The notes beneath the pieces were generated by a model that was not told where the DNA came from, made no database searches, and saw only the letters and a program-made list of their open reading frames with translations. The position numbers were made by a program, and so were the translations under genes. DNA of 64,000 bases from Microbacterium sp. USTB-Y (lineage in GTDB: Bacteria > Actinomycetota > Actinomycetes > Actinomycetales > Microbacteriaceae): NCBI RefSeq assembly GCF_023703415.1, contig NZ_JAGMTU010000002.1, positions 682,001-746,000 of the forward strand, read 5' to 3'. Positions 62,371 to 64,000 of the stretch are shown piece by piece. Each line of letters starts with the position of its first letter. Position 1 is the first letter of the stretch.

Positions 62371-63167
62371 CGGCCTCCTGCCAACTGATCGATCGTGCTC
62401 AACCATTCTGTCGGATTGCTTCCCCGCCCGCGGGCGAGGTGCACCAGGTACTCCGCATTGCCGTGCGTGCCGAGGATCGGCGAGGGCAGGATCCCGAGCA
62501 CCCCGAAGCCCTGATCCCAGGCGCTCCACAGCACCCGCGCCACCGCGTCGGCGCGGATCGTGGGATTGGTCACGAGCCCGCCGCGCACCGCGGTGCGCCC
62601 GACCTCGAACTGCGGCTTGACGAGCAGGACGACGTCGGCGCCCTCGGCCGCGGTCGCCGCGACCGCGGGGAGCACGAGGGCGAGCGAGATGAAGGAGAGG
62701 TCGCCCACGACAAGCTCGGGCCGCTCGCCCTCCCCCGTGGCATCGGCGAGGATCTGCGCGTCCATGTTCCGGACGTTGAAGCCCTCGACGGCCACGACCC
62801 CGGGATCCGCGCGGACGGACGGCGCGAGCTGTTCGTGCCCCACGTCGACGGCAAGCACCCGGCGCGCCCCGCGCTCGCGCAGCACCTGCGTGAATCCGCC
62901 GGTCGATGCCCCCATGTCCAGCGCGAGGGAGCCGTCGACGTCGATGCCGAACCCGTCGAGGGCGGCGACGAGCTTGTGCGCCCCACGGCTCACGTAGTGG
63001 TCCGCGCCCTCCACCGCGAGCTCGTCGGCGTCGTCGATCTTCGTGGACGCCTTGACCACGGGCCGGCCGTTGACCGTCACCACGCCGTCGGCGATGAGCA
63101 CTGCCGCGTGCGTGCGGGAGCGGGCAAGGCCCCGTTCCGCGAGGGCGGCATCGAGACGGAGGGTCAT
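62367..63167 (-). CDS. tlyA: TlyA-family rRNA 2'-O-methyltransferase
   Basis: A 266-aa protein with an N-terminal S4 domain (RLDAALAERGLARSRTHAAVLIADG, then VTVNG) and a C-terminal FtsJ-type methyltransferase with LDMGASTGGFTQVLRERGA (motif I, about residues 84-102). In mycobacteria TlyA methylates 16S and 23S rRNA and determines capreomycin sensitivity. Its start overlaps the stop of a 54-aa gene (ATGA). Confidence 0.95.
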   Translation of the reverse strand: MTLRLDAALAERGLARSRTHAAVLIADGVVTVNGRPVVKASTKIDDADELAVEGADHYVSRGAHKLVAALDGFGIDVDGSLALDMGASTGGFTQVLRERGARRVLAVDVGHEQLAPSVRADPGVVAVEGFNVRNMDAQILADATGEGERPELVVGDLSFISLALVLPAVAATAAEGADVVLLVKPQFEVGRTAVRGGLVTNPTIRADAVARVLWSAWDQGFGVLGILPSPILGTHGNAEYLVHLARGRGSNPTEWLSTIDQLAGGR

Positions 63168-63328
63168 CCGCGGTCGGCGGCGATCTTCGGGGCGCTCTCC
63201 AGTCGCCGGGCGAGGTCGTCGTGCAGCGCCTGGTAGGCGGCCGCGCGCGAGTCCAGGGGCTGTCCCTCGATGAGGCGCAGCCGGCTCCAGAGCCCGTCCG
63301 CAGGGTCCGGTTCGGTGTTCTCGCTCAC
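63164..63328 (-). CDS. Small protein upstream of tlyA, 54 aa
   Basis: A 54-residue acidic, helical protein (it begins SENTEPDPADGLWSRLRLIE and ends PKIAADRG). Three independent signs support it: the stop overlaps the tlyA ATG (ATGA), a GTG start lies 6 nt after a TAGGCT hexamer in the leaderless pattern, and the codons show the high third-position GC of its neighbours. I do not recognise a domain; a conserved short protein occurs at this place in many actinobacteria. Confidence 0.7.
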   Translation of the reverse strand: MSENTEPDPADGLWSRLRLIEGQPLDSRAAAYQALHDDLARRLESAPKIAADRG

Positions 63329-63334
63329 CCCTCC

Positions 63335-63340
63335 AGCCTA
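63335..63340 (-). promoter_or_regulatory. -10 box, leaderless type, for the tlyA-nadK-recN operon
   Basis: TAGGCT on the minus strand, 6 nt before the GTG at 63328; likely the start of the operon that runs through tlyA, nadK and recN. Confidence 0.5.
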
Positions 63341-63366
63341 CGGGGGATCACCTCGATCCCGCGGGA

Positions 63367-64000
63367 TCAGGGCCGATGGAACGGATCCGCGTACAGGCGC
63401 TCTGGAACCCGGAAGCCGAAGATCTGCCGTCCGGTGCGCCAGATCGCCTCGGCACCTGCGCGGACGAGGTCGATTGGGCGGTCGCCCTCGCTGAGGATCG
63501 TGACGTCCGGGCCGTCCACGCGCACGGACGCGCCGCGCACTGTGACCGTGTCGCCCTTGATCTGCGTCTGCGGGTACGGCTCGTCCAGCTCCCGCAGATC
63601 GCCGAGGATGTACGTCGGGCGCGAGCCCTCGGCGGCCGCGAGAACGTGCTTGGGCCGGTCGATGCCCGTCAGCACCAGGGCCGACTCGATGCCCGCGCGG
63701 GATGCCCCGGCGATGTCTGTGTCGAGGCGGTCGCCGATGAAGAGAGGGTGCTTCGCGCCGAACCGCGCGACGGCCTCCTCGAAGATCGGAGTCTCCGGCT
63801 TGCCCGCGACGGTCGCGAGCCGGCCGATCGCGGTGTGCACGGCGGAGACCAGGGTCCCGTTGCCCGGCGCGACGCCCCGCGACTGCGGAATCGTCCAGTC
63901 GGTGTTGGTCGCGATCCAGGGGATCCCGCCCTCGTCCTCGGGCACCTTCAGCGCGAACGCCGCCTCCGCGAGATCCTTCCAGCCCACCTCGGGCGCGAAT
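63367..64000 (-). CDS. HAD-IIA (NagD-like) phosphatase, C-terminal part (5' truncated by window edge)
   Basis: The C-terminal 211 residues of a HAD subfamily IIA phosphatase; the frame is open to base 64000, so the N-terminal nucleophile aspartates lie outside. Visible features are the cap-domain segment IATNTDWTIP, the conserved GKPE (HAD motif III lysine region) and LFIGDRLDTDIAGASRAG (motif IV), followed by a C-terminal extension of about 85 residues not needed for the fold. These enzymes act on phosphoglycolate, p-nitrophenyl phosphate or sugar phosphates; in mycobacteria a HAD phosphatase gene also precedes tlyA. Confidence 0.9.
   Translation of the reverse strand, partial: FAPEVGWKDLAEAAFALKVPEDEGGIPWIATNTDWTIPQSRGVAPGNGTLVSAVHTAIGRLATVAGKPETPIFEEAVARFGAKHPLFIGDRLDTDIAGASRAGIESALVLTGIDRPKHVLAAAEGSRPTYILGDLRELDEPYPQTQIKGDTVTVRGASVRVDGPDVTILSEGDRPIDLVRAGAEAIWRTGRQIFGFRVPERLYADPFHRP

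Overview
The window is high-GC DNA from an actinobacterium, most likely Microbacteriaceae and probably Microbacterium. This rests on the odhI/garA-ftsR-merR cluster, the chromosomal block tlyA-nadK-recN-pyrG-nudix-xerD-parA-scpA-scpB-rluB-tyrA-cmk-der (the same order as in mycobacteria and corynebacteria), the DUF222/HNH protein, GTG/TTG starts, and many promoters whose -10 box lies exactly 6 nt before the start codon (leaderless mRNAs). The genus is an inference. Both ends cut genes: a ParA-type ATPase at base 1 and a HAD phosphatase at base 64000.

Layout. 1-4.1 kb: ParA C-terminus, two MerR regulators, an FHA regulator of 2-oxoglutarate metabolism, and lpd. 4.1-7.2 kb: a three-gene phenolic-lipid type operon (type III PKS, methyltransferase, FAD hydroxylase). 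7.2-10.1 kb: CYTH protein, a 70-aa protein, a short prepilin peptidase, a DUF2231-Rieske protein, a SnoaL-like protein. 10.3-16.2 kb: the SOS mutasome imuA'-imuB-dnaE2 with a LexA-like box in its promoter. 16.2-21.1 kb: small enzymes and msrB-msrA. 21.2-25.3 kb: a NarL/LiaSR-type two-component system divergent from a MacB-type ABC exporter. 25.4-34.8 kb: accessory genes (MFS, VOC/SRPBCC pair, GNATs, YhhN, S4, DUF222-HNH followed by a degenerate 21-22 bp tandem array, a Nudix-PIN-like fusion) and tRNA-Pro(GGG).

34.9-63.3 kb, all transcribed leftward except one lacI gene, is the conserved core block. Two catabolic islands interrupt it. The first (41.4-48.0 kb, between xerD and parA) encodes an amine permease, a FadR-type regulator, a glutamine-synthetase-like ligase, an aldehyde dehydrogenase, a short-chain dehydrogenase and a PuuD-like hydrolase. 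It resembles the putrescine (Puu) pathway but has no PuuB oxidase; the dehydrogenase fits a gamma-glutamylated amino-alcohol pathway better. The second (51.3-59.7 kb, between recN and pyrG) is a beta-fructoside uptake and hydrolysis operon: lipoprotein, two permeases, two different GH32 enzymes and a PfkB kinase, under a divergent LacI repressor with three similar candidate operators. It contains no ABC ATPase.

Genes within each operon usually overlap by 1-17 nt (ATGA, TGATG, GTGA, TTGA), so translational coupling is the rule here. I saw no CRISPR array, insertion sequence, prophage or rRNA.
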